Positions 52,506 through 59,625 of a DNA stretch of 64,000 nt are shown here, piece after piece. The notes beneath the pieces are model-generated. The model was not told the DNA's origin. It did not search any database and worked only from the letters and a program-made list of their open reading frames with translations. The DNA lies in contig NZ_FOFF01000023.1 in the NCBI RefSeq assembly GCF_900110755.1, forward strand, positions 1 to 64,000, written 5' to 3'. Every line of letters starts with the position of its first letter. Position 1 is the first letter of the stretch. The stretch is from Streptomyces sp. yr375 (GTDB lineage Bacteria; Actinomycetota; Actinomycetes; Streptomycetales; Streptomycetaceae). The position numbers were made by a program, and so were the translations under genes.

Positions 52506-54134
52506 ATGCCGACCTGCCCGAACGGACACCAGTCGGGTTCCGACGACTGGTGCGAGGTCTGCGGTCACCGCATGGCCGGTTCCGTACCTCCGCTCCCGCC
52601 GCCCCCGCCGCCTCCGACCGCCGGTGGTGGCTACGGCTTCCCGCCGCCGCAGCAGCCCGGCGGCCGGCGGCTGTCCTCCGGGCCGGATCACGAGCCCGAG
52701 CTCTGCCCGCAGTGCCGTACGCCCCGTGAGGGCGGCGCGCCGTTCTGCGAGGAGTGCCGGTGGAACTTCCTGACCAACACGGCGACCTCGTACACCCCGG
52801 CCGCCCCGCGCCCGCCGGCGCCCGGCCCCGGCCAGGGTCCCGGCGGTCCCGGTGGAGGCCCCGGTGGTCCCGACGCCCGTTTCCAGCCGCCGCCCCCGTC
52901 CTACGGCGGCGGCGACTCCTTCGAGTACCAGGGGTCCCGTCCGTCGCAGGTGAACCGTCCCGCGGAGCCGATCCCGCCGGGTCCCTACGGGCGTGACCCC
53001 TCCGGGCCGCCGCCCGGCCCCCCGCCCGGTCCTGGTGGCAGCTCCTTCGGGCCGCCGTCCGGTCCCGGTGGGCGTCCCCCCGGTCCGCCCGGTCCGCCCG
53101 GCGATCCCTTCGGGCGCGCGCCGTCGGGTCCGCCGACCTCGGACCCCTACCGGCGTGAGCAGAGCGGGCAGTCCTCCGACCCCTTCGGACGCGAGCCTTC
53201 CGGTCCCGGTCAGGGTCCGGGTCAGGGTCCGTCGGGTCCCGGCGGTTTCGGTGGTCCCGGTGGCCAGGGCGGCCAAGGTGGCCAGGGTGGTCCGTCCGGC
53301 TTCGGCGGCAACCCGTCGCGGCAGGTTCCGCCGCCGCCCGGGCCCACACCCACGGCCGGACCCGGATACCCGGGTCAGGGCCAAGGTCAGGGTCAGGGTC
53401 AGGGAGGCTTCGGCGGTCCCGGCGGCCAGGGCGGTCAGGGTGGCCAAGGTGGTCCCGGGGTTCCGCAGGCGTTTCAGCCGTCCGGTCCGCCCGGCTACCC
53501 GCAGGGGACGGGCCGTCCGCAGCAGGGCGGCCAGCCCTTCGGCGGCGGTGACGACGACTGGGTGATCTCCCCGCCGTCGAACGCCGACCCCCGCCAGGGC
53601 GGTCCCGGTGGTCCCGGTGGTCCGGGTAACACCCAGGGGCAGGGGGGCGGCGGTGGCTACGGCTACCCGCAGCCCGGTGCCACGCAGGCACCACCGCCGC
53701 CGCCCGGCCCGGCGTACCCGCAGCAGCCGGCGACCTGGACGGCGACCATCGGCCCGGACCGCGGCTACTTCATGGCGATGATGCACCGCTCGGGCCCCGA
53801 GGCCGCCGGCCTGAACCTGCCCGCGTACTCGCCCGAGCAGCAGCGCACGCTCACCGGCAACCAGATCACCATCGGCCGCCGCCGGCACTCCACCGGCGAG
53901 ACCCCCGACATAGACCTGTCGGTGCCGCCGGAGGACCCGGGCGTCTCGCACCAGCACGCGGTGCTGGTCCAGCAGCCGGACGGCAACTGGGCCGTCGTCG
54001 ACCAGAACTCGACGAACGGTACGACGGTCAACGGTTCCGAGGAGCCGATCCAGCCGTTCGTCCCGGTGCCGCTCCAGGACGGCGACCAGGTGCACGTGGG
54101 TGCCTGGACGACGATCACGGTCCGCCGCGGCTGA
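52506..54134 (+). CDS. FHA-domain protein with double zinc ribbon and Pro/Gly/Gln-rich linker
   Basis: A 542-residue protein. Two zinc ribbons open it: C4/H8/C16/C19 (CPNGHQSGSDDWCEVCG) and C67/C70/C81/C84. Residues ~95-430 are low complexity, dominated by Pro, Gly and Gln with GQGQGQGQG runs. The C-terminal ~90 residues are a complete FHA domain, with ITIGRRRHS, the phosphothreonine-contacting SHQHAVL and DQNSTNGTTVNG. FHA domains bind phosphothreonine, so this is the natural reader for the kinase and phosphatase made upstream. It differs from the small GarA/OdhI regulators in size and ribbons. Confidence 0.9.
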   Translation: MPTCPNGHQSGSDDWCEVCGHRMAGSVPPLPPPPPPPTAGGGYGFPPPQQPGGRRLSSGPDHEPELCPQCRTPREGGAPFCEECRWNFLTNTATSYTPAAPRPPAPGPGQGPGGPGGGPGGPDARFQPPPPSYGGGDSFEYQGSRPSQVNRPAEPIPPGPYGRDPSGPPPGPPPGPGGSSFGPPSGPGGRPPGPPGPPGDPFGRAPSGPPTSDPYRREQSGQSSDPFGREPSGPGQGPGQGPSGPGGFGGPGGQGGQGGQGGPSGFGGNPSRQVPPPPGPTPTAGPGYPGQGQGQGQGQGGFGGPGGQGGQGGQGGPGVPQAFQPSGPPGYPQGTGRPQQGGQPFGGGDDDWVISPPSNADPRQGGPGGPGGPGNTQGQGGGGGYGYPQPGATQAPPPPPGPAYPQQPATWTATIGPDRGYFMAMMHRSGPEAAGLNLPAYSPEQQRTLTGNQITIGRRRHSTGETPDIDLSVPPEDPGVSHQHAVLVQQPDGNWAVVDQNSTNGTTVNGSEEPIQPFVPVPLQDGDQVHVGAWTTITVRRG

Positions 54135-54193
54135 GCGACAGCCGGACTGACTGAGCCGACCGGGCCGGCCGGGCAATCGGATGCCGGTCGGCG

Positions 54194-55183
54194 CTAACCC
54201 GGCAGGGGCCACGCGTACGGCCCCTCCGGTTCGTCCAGCCACGCCCACGCGTGCTCGGCGGCGACCGTGACGCCGTAACGCTCCCGTCCCGGCATGCCCT
54301 CGCGCTCCCACAGGGCGTACGCCTCCTGGGGGTCGAGGGTGCCGCGGGTCAGGGCCAGCAGGAAACGGAACAGTTCGCTCTCCCTGGCTCGGCGCGGCAC
54401 CCCGGCGAGCGCCACCGGCTGCGGCTCGGGCGGGTCCGACCCGCGCAGTGGCACGAAGTAGGCCGCGGTGTGCAGGAAGTGCCCCTCCGCGTGCCCGGAG
54501 TCCCGGACGGTCAGCGCGATCAGCCCGGTGGCCAGCGGCGCGAGGATCAGCGCACCCGGGGTGCACTGGGCCAGCCACGCGCGCGGGACGGCCGTCACCG
54601 TGCAGGTCGCGATGATCCGGTCGAAGGGGGCGCGTTCGGGAACCCCGCGCGCGCCGTCCCCGGTGACGACGGTCGGCCGGTACCCGGCGGTGGCGAGGTG
54701 CCGGCGGGCGGACTCGGTGATCTCGGGGTCGAGATCGACGGTGGTGACATTCTCCGCGCCGAGCCGGTACGACAGCAGCGCCGCGTTGTAGCCCGTCCCC
54801 GCGCCGATCTCCAGGACCGTGTCACCGTCCGCGACCCGTAGCTCGGCCAGCATCAGGGCCATCAGCGAGGGCTGACTGCTGGAGGAGACCAGCACGCCGT
54901 CGCGCAGCCGGGTGGCCAGCGGGACGTCCTCGTACGCGCCGCGCACCCACCGCTCCCGGGTGCGCGGGTCGGGACTCTCACCCCAGCGCCGTTCCGTGCC
55001 GGTGTAGTAGTACGGCACGAAGAGGTGACGCGGGACCGCCTCGAAGGCCGCCCGCCACCCCGGGTCGGCCGCGAAGGCCCCACTCGCCTCGATCTCCCGA
55101 ACCAGCCCGGCCCGCGCAGCCCGCGCGACGCTCGCCAAAACGGCGAGGCCTTCCGGTTCCCTGTCGGCGGCATGGTTGCCCAT
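54194..55183 (-). CDS. protein-L-isoaspartate methyltransferase-like (PCMT family) enzyme
   Basis: A 329-residue SAM-dependent methyltransferase with the PCMT fold. It has the family opening FEAVPRHLFVPYYY, the substrate loop SSSSQPSLMALML and the SAM-binding VLEIGAGTGYNAALLS, then DRIIATCTV. About 100 extra C-terminal residues distinguish it from housekeeping PCMT and resemble enzymes that modify peptides or unknown proteins. ATG 55183 lies inside the first copy of a 48-bp repeat shared with the gene at 56051. It is convergent with the FHA gene and lies 48 bp from the Nudix gene upstream. Confidence 0.85.
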   Translation of the reverse strand: MGNHAADREPEGLAVLASVARAARAGLVREIEASGAFAADPGWRAAFEAVPRHLFVPYYYTGTERRWGESPDPRTRERWVRGAYEDVPLATRLRDGVLVSSSSQPSLMALMLAELRVADGDTVLEIGAGTGYNAALLSYRLGAENVTTVDLDPEITESARRHLATAGYRPTVVTGDGARGVPERAPFDRIIATCTVTAVPRAWLAQCTPGALILAPLATGLIALTVRDSGHAEGHFLHTAAYFVPLRGSDPPEPQPVALAGVPRRARESELFRFLLALTRGTLDPQEAYALWEREGMPGRERYGVTVAAEHAWAWLDEPEGPYAWPLPG

Positions 55184-55227
55184 GACTCAACTGTGCGGCG
55201 GAACGCGTCCCGGGGCGAATGTGGGGG
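55180..55227. repeat. 48-bp exact direct repeat, copy 1
   Basis: Identical to 56048-56095. On the minus strand it covers the start codon and leader of the PCMT-like gene, placing TTGAGTC directly before ATG. Shows no ribosome site, so a leaderless transcript is possible. Confidence 0.9.
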
Positions 55228-55231
55228 TCCC

Positions 55232-55720
55232 CTAGGGGGAAGGGGGCCGCCCGTCAGCGCCGGCGGGCAGGTTGCCGGTGCGCCAGTCGTCCACGCGCTT
55301 GCGGATCGAGGGGACCATGGGCAGGCCGTCCACCTCGGACGGCTCGAACCAGCGGACGTCCGTGGACTCGTCCGACACGGCCAACGCGCCGTCCACGGGC
55401 CGGGCCAGGAAGCAGATGCTGAACTCCTGCCGTACCTCGCCGTCGTCGTAGGCGAAGACGTGGGCCGGGTTGGTGTAGGTGCCGACGATGCCGATCACCT
55501 CGACGTCGTAACCGGTCTCCTCGCGCGTCTCCCGGACCGCGCAGTCCGGCAGGGACTCGCCGATGTTCATCGCGCCGCCGGGCAGGGCCCACATGCCGTT
55601 GTCGGCGCGGCGCTGGAGGAGGATCCGTCCGGCGTCGTCGACCACGACGGCGGACGCGGCCGGAACCAGGCTGTTCGCGGCCGGGGCGGCCGGATCGTCC
55701 TCGTAGTCACGGCGTCCCAT
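55232..55720 (-). CDS. Nudix hydrolase
   Basis: A 162-residue Nudix enzyme. The Nudix box runs from the glycine of GGAMNIGESLPDCAV to RETREETGY with all box glutamates. The strand before it, SAVVVDDAGRILLQRRADNG, and DVRWFEPSEVDGLP at the C-terminus are typical of ADP-ribose or housecleaning hydrolases. The last codons of the upstream 114-residue gene overlap its start by 14 bp, so the two are co-translated. The substrate is unknown. Confidence 0.88.
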   Translation of the reverse strand: MGRRDYEDDPAAPAANSLVPAASAVVVDDAGRILLQRRADNGMWALPGGAMNIGESLPDCAVRETREETGYDVEVIGIVGTYTNPAHVFAYDDGEVRQEFSICFLARPVDGALAVSDESTDVRWFEPSEVDGLPMVPSIRKRVDDWRTGNLPAGADGRPPSP

Positions 55721-56051
55721 CGCTCTCCTCCCGTACCGGCCTGCCCCGGGTCCACAGCTCCTCGACGTGGGCCGCGAAGCGGTCGAACATCCCGTCGTCC
55801 TGGTGGCGGCGCAGGTGCAGCGTAGGTGCGTCGTGGCCGACGGAGTGTGTCAGCAGCGGCGTGACGATCATGTCGTCGTCGAACCGAAAGACGGACAGGT
55901 GGGCGTGCCCGTCGCTGAACCTCGCGGCGATGCCCGGCCGCCCGCGGATCTTCTCCAGCTCGGCCAGCGTGACGCGGATCCGCGTGGACAGGGTCAGGGC
56001 CACCCGCTCGTCCTCCTCCCGGGACCGCGTCGGTTGCGCGTGATCGGCCAT
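55707..56051 (-). CDS. hypothetical protein coupled to a Nudix gene
   Basis: A 114-residue soluble protein (RVALTLSTRIRVTLAELEKI, then a beta-rich part FSDGHAHLSVFRFDDDMIVT). No family recognised by me; small proteins of this layout accompany streptomycete XRE regulators. Its ATG at 56051 lies in the second copy of the 48-bp repeat, in exactly the same relative position as the PCMT-like gene's start in copy 1. It overlaps the Nudix start by 14 bp. Confidence 0.72.
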   Translation of the reverse strand: MADHAQPTRSREEDERVALTLSTRIRVTLAELEKIRGRPGIAARFSDGHAHLSVFRFDDDMIVTPLLTHSVGHDAPTLHLRRHQDDGMFDRFAAHVEELWTRGRPVREESDGTP

Positions 56052-56095
56052 GACTCAACTGTGCGGCGGAACGCGTCCCGGGGCGAATGTGGGGG
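56048..56095. repeat. 48-bp exact direct repeat, copy 2
   Basis: Identical to 55180-55227; contains the start codon and leader of the 114-residue gene. Its left end overlaps a second, 19-bp repeat (56032-56050) that recurs at 57703-57721. Confidence 0.9.
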
Positions 56096-56135
56096 GGCCG
56101 TGGTCGTACGCCTCGGGTCGTCGGTTATGCGCGGA

Positions 56136-57383
56136 TCAGTCGAATTCGCGCAGTGCGGCGACGAGCTGATGCCCCTCGGGGGCACCCCGGCGCAGGAGCA
56201 CGGCCGCCGTCGTGTGCAGTTCGTTCCACGAGTGCGGGCGGCCGACGGCAGCGGCGTCCGGTACCGCCTCCAGGGCCGCGGTGAGGGCCTGCGCCGCTTC
56301 TCCGGCGCCGGCGAGCGCATGTGCCAGGCAGGTGCGGTACCAGGTCCGGTCCCGCCGGTACTCGTCCGGTAGGGCGGCCAGCCCGACCGTCAGGTGGTCG
56401 ACTGCGGTCCGCCAGTCCTTGAGGTGCAGCGCGGCCATGCCGCGTTGCAGCGTGAACCAGGTCTCCCCATAGAAGTACATCCAGACCGGCTCGTCCTCGG
56501 GGTGCTCGGCGGCCTGGCCGATGAGCGACTGCGCCTCGTCCAGGAGCCGTTCGGCGTCGTCGCCGTCACCGTTGAGGGCGTGCCCCCGGGCGGCCATCTG
56601 TGCCGCCATGCCCTGGACCCCGAGCGACGTCCCCGGGGCGGACCAGCGGGCGGCCTCGGCCAGCCGGACGGCCCGGTCACCCCGTCCGCCGGACCACGCC
56701 ATGTGGGCTTTCATCGACAGGGTGGTGGCGGCCATATTGGCGTCTCCGGCCTCCAAGGCCCACTCGTGGGAGCGGTCGTACCAGGCCAGCGCGGCGGCCG
56801 TCCGGCCTTGGTCCTGCGCCATCCAGGCCAGGAACTGAGCGTGCTCCGAGGCGAGCCGGATCACCCGGTCGGCCAGCGGACCACGGGCCCCGGCGTACAG
56901 GTCGACGACCGTACGGAGCTGCTGGCGCATCACGTGTACGAGGGGGCGCGAGCCGATCTCGTCCTCGGCTCGGCGGTGCTCGGCGAGCAGTCGGTCGAGC
57001 CAGTTCAACGTGGGAGCGTCCACACGGTGTTCGGACTCCACCACGCTCGTCACCCGGGTCAGCAGATCGTCATCGGGCCCGGGGCCCGGGAGCACCAGCC
57101 CGGCGACCGCCTGAGCCGGGGCGCGGGCCCCCGCACGGGTGAGGTCCGCCGGGATGTCCAGGCCGGACACGATGCGTTGCCGCACCTCGACGGAGGTCAC
57201 CCGGCGGTGCCCACGTTCGATACCGGAGACGTCGGGCTGGACCAGGCCGACACGCTCACCGAGCTTCATCTGGCTCAGGCCGGTGAGCTTGCGGTACGTG
57301 CGGAGGACAGCGCCCCAATCCTCGGCCGTGACGGCCGCGATGAGCTGCGGGTGCGACCACAGGCCAGGTCCGGAATCCCCCAT
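56136..57383 (-). CDS. XRE-family regulator with TPR-like sensor domain
   Basis: A 415-residue protein. The helix-turn-helix lies at ~20-75 (LRTYRKLTGLSQMKLGERVG, with SGIERGHRRVTSVEVRQRI). The rest is a helical, TPR-like repeat region (QGRTAAALAWYDRSHEWALE, GMAALHLKDWRTAVDHLTVG) as in peptide- or ligand-sensing regulators. ATG 57383 gives the conserved N-terminus with no strong ribosome site; the longer frame to 57674 runs into the divergent small genes and is rejected. It is divergent from the trio of tiny genes at 57523-58111. Confidence 0.85.
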   Translation of the reverse strand: MGDSGPGLWSHPQLIAAVTAEDWGAVLRTYRKLTGLSQMKLGERVGLVQPDVSGIERGHRRVTSVEVRQRIVSGLDIPADLTRAGARAPAQAVAGLVLPGPGPDDDLLTRVTSVVESEHRVDAPTLNWLDRLLAEHRRAEDEIGSRPLVHVMRQQLRTVVDLYAGARGPLADRVIRLASEHAQFLAWMAQDQGRTAAALAWYDRSHEWALEAGDANMAATTLSMKAHMAWSGGRGDRAVRLAEAARWSAPGTSLGVQGMAAQMAARGHALNGDGDDAERLLDEAQSLIGQAAEHPEDEPVWMYFYGETWFTLQRGMAALHLKDWRTAVDHLTVGLAALPDEYRRDRTWYRTCLAHALAGAGEAAQALTAALEAVPDAAAVGRPHSWNELHTTAAVLLRRGAPEGHQLVAALREFD

Positions 57384-57522
57384 GGATTCAACGATATCGG
57401 GCCGGGCTATAGGACGGCCCAATTGTGACGGATGATGCAGCGCACGAGGGTTGACAGGCAAGTACCCCGGGAGAACTGACCGACTCGCCGGGGCGTGGCC
57501 GACGCTTTGAGGGAGCGGCGAC

Positions 57523-57714
57523 ATGACCAAGACGACGATGAGCGGCCCGATGCACCTGGGACTGCCGAACGCGGAACCGGTGCCGATGGAAGGGTGCGGC
57601 GGTTGCGCGGCGTTGGCCGAACGGCGGAGAGCGGCCCGGCGGGGTGGGGATCTGTCGACGGTGTCCGACCTCAACGTCCGGATGCGCGCGCATCAGGGAA
57701 GTGGTTGCGCGTGA
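57523..57714 (+). CDS. tiny Cys-containing protein, first of a coupled trio
   Basis: A 63-residue protein starting TKTTMSGPMHLGLPNAE with a CGGC motif (EGCGGCAALAERRR) and a charged C-terminus ending SGCA. Such short proteins recur beside XRE regulators in streptomycetes; no function is known to me. The TGA overlaps the GTG of the next gene by 4 bp. A TTGACA-like element at 57451-57456 may be part of the promoter. Confidence 0.65.
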   Translation: MTKTTMSGPMHLGLPNAEPVPMEGCGGCAALAERRRAARRGGDLSTVSDLNVRMRAHQGSGCA

Positions 57715-57932
57715 TCGGCCAGGAGCCCCAAGTGGGCGACCTCGTCTGGGACGAGGCGACGCGAAAGGTCGGCCGGTTGATGGACCGGATCGGCACCCGT
57801 TGGCAGCTCCGTCCGGCGGGTGGAGGGCGGGAGTGGGATGCCATGGGCCCCCTGCGGCCCGCCACAGCGGCGGAAAGCCTGTCGGCGGGCGTGGCCCGGG
57901 CCAACGCGCGGAGCAGGGGAGAGCAGCTCTGA
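57711..57932 (+). CDS. tiny hypothetical protein, second of a coupled trio
   Basis: A 73-residue protein with a small beta-rich core (VGDLVWDEATRKVGRLMDRI, then GTRWQLRPAGGGREWDAM) typical of a short SH3-like strand set. It starts with GTG inside the stop of the previous gene and ends in CTGA, which offers an overlapping CTG start to the third gene. Function unknown. Confidence 0.7.
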   Translation: MIGQEPQVGDLVWDEATRKVGRLMDRIGTRWQLRPAGGGREWDAMGPLRPATAAESLSAGVARANARSRGEQL

Positions 57933-58111
57933 GCGCGCCGGCCGGTGAGGCGACCCTGTCCGCCGAGTGCACGGTGGCGCGGCGTCCGGACTGCGCGGAC
58001 CTGCACGCGTGGTGCAAGCAGACGAAGGACGTGCCGCTGCCGCACTCGACGGGGATCCTGCTCGTGCGGCGGTGTGGCTGCTCGTGCCACCGGCGGCCCG
58101 GAGCGAAGTAG
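57929..58111 (+). CDS. tiny Cys-rich protein, third of the trio, apparent CTG start
   Basis: A 60-residue frame beginning at CTG 57929, which overlaps the preceding TGA by 4 bp and is preceded by GGAGA. The product is Cys-rich: C at ~12, 20, 28 and CGCSC near the end, with HAWCKQTKDVPLPHSTGILL between. The pattern suggests a zinc- or disulfide-bound mini-domain. If CTG is not used, a GTG within the frame at ~57971 would give a shorter form. Support is codon bias, cysteine pattern and overlap. Confidence 0.5.
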   Translation: MSAPAGEATLSAECTVARRPDCADLHAWCKQTKDVPLPHSTGILLVRRCGCSCHRRPGAK

Positions 58112-58126
58112 CCCGGACAGGGCGCA

Positions 58127-58155
58127 AGCCGCCCCGATCGGAAACCGGGGCGGCT
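58127..58155 (+). terminator. terminator after the tiny-gene trio
   Basis: Arms AGCCGCCCCG (58127-58136) and CGGGGCGGCT (58146-58155) with a 9-nt loop. Confidence 0.7.
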
Positions 58156-58216
58156 CCGCACGTCCGGTTCTGGTGCCTGCTTTCCGTTCTTAACCTCCGT
58201 CTCCCCGTCTGAGACC

Positions 58217-58630
58217 ATGGGAGGCGTGACAGAGATTCGGCGGGGCACGCTTCAGGAGCAGACCTTCTACGAGCAGGTCGGCGGGGAGGAGACCTTCCGG
58301 CGACTGGTCCACCGGTTCTACGAGGGAGTCGCCGGGGATCCGATCCTGCGGCCGATGTATCCCGAGGAGGACCTGGGTCCGGCCGAGGAGCGTTTCGCGC
58401 TGTTTCTCATGCAGTACTGGGGCGGTCCGACGACGTACAGCGACAACCGCGGGCACCCGCGCCTGCGCATGCGGCACGCCCCGTTCGCCGTGGACCGGGC
58501 CGCGCACGACGCCTGGCTGAAGCACATGCGGGACGCGGTCGACGAGCTCGGCCTCTCCGAGGAGCACGAGCAGACGCTGTGGAACTACCTGACGTACGCG
58601 GCGGCGTCCATGGTGAACACCCCGGAGTGA
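58217..58630 (+). CDS. group II truncated haemoglobin
   Basis: A 137-residue haem protein of the TrHbO type. B10 tyrosine Y35 (VHRFYEGV), proximal F8 histidine H87 (RMRHAPF) and G8 tryptophan W100 (AAHDAWLKHM) are in place, as is LMQYWGGP at the CD/E region. Truncated haemoglobins bind oxygen and detoxify NO or peroxide in the cytoplasm. ATG 58217 has a weak ribosome site; GTG 58226 is possible. It is monocistronic between a hairpin and the GntR operator. Confidence 0.93.
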   Translation: MGGVTEIRRGTLQEQTFYEQVGGEETFRRLVHRFYEGVAGDPILRPMYPEEDLGPAEERFALFLMQYWGGPTTYSDNRGHPRLRMRHAPFAVDRAAHDAWLKHMRDAVDELGLSEEHEQTLWNYLTYAAASMVNTPE

Positions 58631-58695
58631 TCACAGGGTATTGGTCAGGGTATTGACGCGGGCCGAAACCCGCTGTCATGGTTACCTCCGTCGAG

Positions 58696-58713
58696 ACATC
58701 AGACGTCTGATGT
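58696..58713. promoter_or_regulatory. 18-bp palindromic operator before the GntR gene
   Basis: ACATCAGAC-GTCTGATGT, a perfect 18-bp palindrome, with an additional half-site CAGATGT at 58714-58720. It resembles FadR/FCD-type GntR operators (T-x-GTC-x-GAC-like dyads) and lies 76 bp before the regulator start, so autoregulation of the acid-sugar operon is likely. Confidence 0.75.
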
Positions 58714-58788
58714 CAGATGTCCGCACCCCACACTCCCGCGCCCCCGCACTCCCGTACTTCCTGATCCCGCCCGCCCGGAGGCCCAACG

Positions 58789-59565
58789 ATGTCGCTCTCC
58801 GAAGACCTCGCCGAGCGTCTGCTCAGCGAGATCATCGACGGCACCCACCAGCCGGACGCCGCCCTCCCCCCGGAGGCCGAGCTCGCCGAGCAGGCCGCCG
58901 TGAGCCGGCTCACCGTGCGCGAGGCCGTGAAGCAGTTGCGGGCGAAGAACGTCGTACGGGTGGTCCGGGGCCGTGGCACCTACGTGAACCCGCCGGACCG
59001 CTGGACGGCCCTGGAGGCGGTGGTACGCGCCGCGTCCCACACCTCGCACTCCTCCCCCACCTCCCCCACCTCCCGTTCCTCCCTCTCCGAGCGGCTGATC
59101 GAGGCCCGGCGCCTCATCGAGAACGGCGCGACGGAACTGGCCGCCCTGCGCCGCGACGAGACCCACCTCGCGGACCTGCGCGAACACCTCGCCACCATGC
59201 GCGACGCCGCCGACGAGGCCGACACGGAGAAGTTCGTGCAGGCCGACATCGACTTCCACGCGACGGTGATGCGGGCGACGGGCAACCTCTTCGTCCCGCT
59301 CCTCTTCGAGCCCTTCGGCGCCCTCCTCGCCGAGGGCCGGCGCGAGACCTCCGCCGTGCCTCAGATCCGGGTCAACGCGATCGCCCACCACGAGGAGGTC
59401 CTCGCGGCCCTGGAGTCCGGCAACCCGGACAGCGCCCGCGAGGCGATGAACGCCCACATGAACCAGACGGCGACGGACTACCGCACACACGTGGCCAAGT
59501 CAGCCGGGTCCGCCGGGTCCGCCGGGTCCGCCGGGTCCGCCGGGTCCGCCGGGTCCGCCGGGTAA
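58789..59565 (+). CDS. FadR-type GntR regulator with (Ser-Ala-Gly)7 tail
   Basis: A 258-residue FadR-subfamily (FCD) regulator. The winged helix is EDLAERLLSEIIDGTHQPD, then LPPEAELAEQAAVSRLTVRE and RVVRGRGTYV. The FCD ligand domain has the metal-binding D/H residues (DIDFHATVMRATGN, AIAHHEEVLAAL). The last 21 residues are seven exact Ser-Ala-Gly units encoded by a 9-bp tandem repeat. It is the first gene of an operon with a DUF1537 kinase, a dehydrogenase and a GntP permease, and should respond to a four-carbon acid sugar. Confidence 0.9.
   Translation: MSLSEDLAERLLSEIIDGTHQPDAALPPEAELAEQAAVSRLTVREAVKQLRAKNVVRVVRGRGTYVNPPDRWTALEAVVRAASHTSHSSPTSPTSRSSLSERLIEARRLIENGATELAALRRDETHLADLREHLATMRDAADEADTEKFVQADIDFHATVMRATGNLFVPLLFEPFGALLAEGRRETSAVPQIRVNAIAHHEEVLAALESGNPDSAREAMNAHMNQTATDYRTHVAKSAGSAGSAGSAGSAGSAGSAG
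59500..59562 (+). repeat. 9-bp tandem repeat (seven units) at the GntR 3' end
   Basis: Seven copies of a TCC-GCC-GGG unit (first copy TCAGCCGGG), giving (Ser-Ala-Gly)7 and then TAA. Copy-number change would vary the tail in steps of three residues. An 11-C homopolymer follows at 59587-59597 in the short intergenic region. Confidence 0.95.
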
Positions 59566-59625
59566 CACCCCCGCCTTCCCCCCCCTCCCCCCCCCCCGCT
59601 TTCACCCCCACCCCAGGAACCCGCC

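Noticed and set aside
49578..54134. Type VI secretion phosphorylation genes (PpkA/PppA/Fha)
   Set aside because: The kinase is of the PknG type, no Tss genes are present and the organism is Gram-positive; the resemblance is at the level of domain set only.
52275..54578. A 767-codon minus-strand frame rich in Thr/Gly/Arg opposite the FHA gene
   Set aside because: It is the complement of the Pro/Gly/Gln repeat; no start, ribosome site or domain.
57711..58111. A frameshift breaking one larger gene into small frames
   Set aside because: Each frame begins with a start codon overlapping the preceding stop by 4 bp and has its own compact composition, which fits coupled small genes better than a broken gene.
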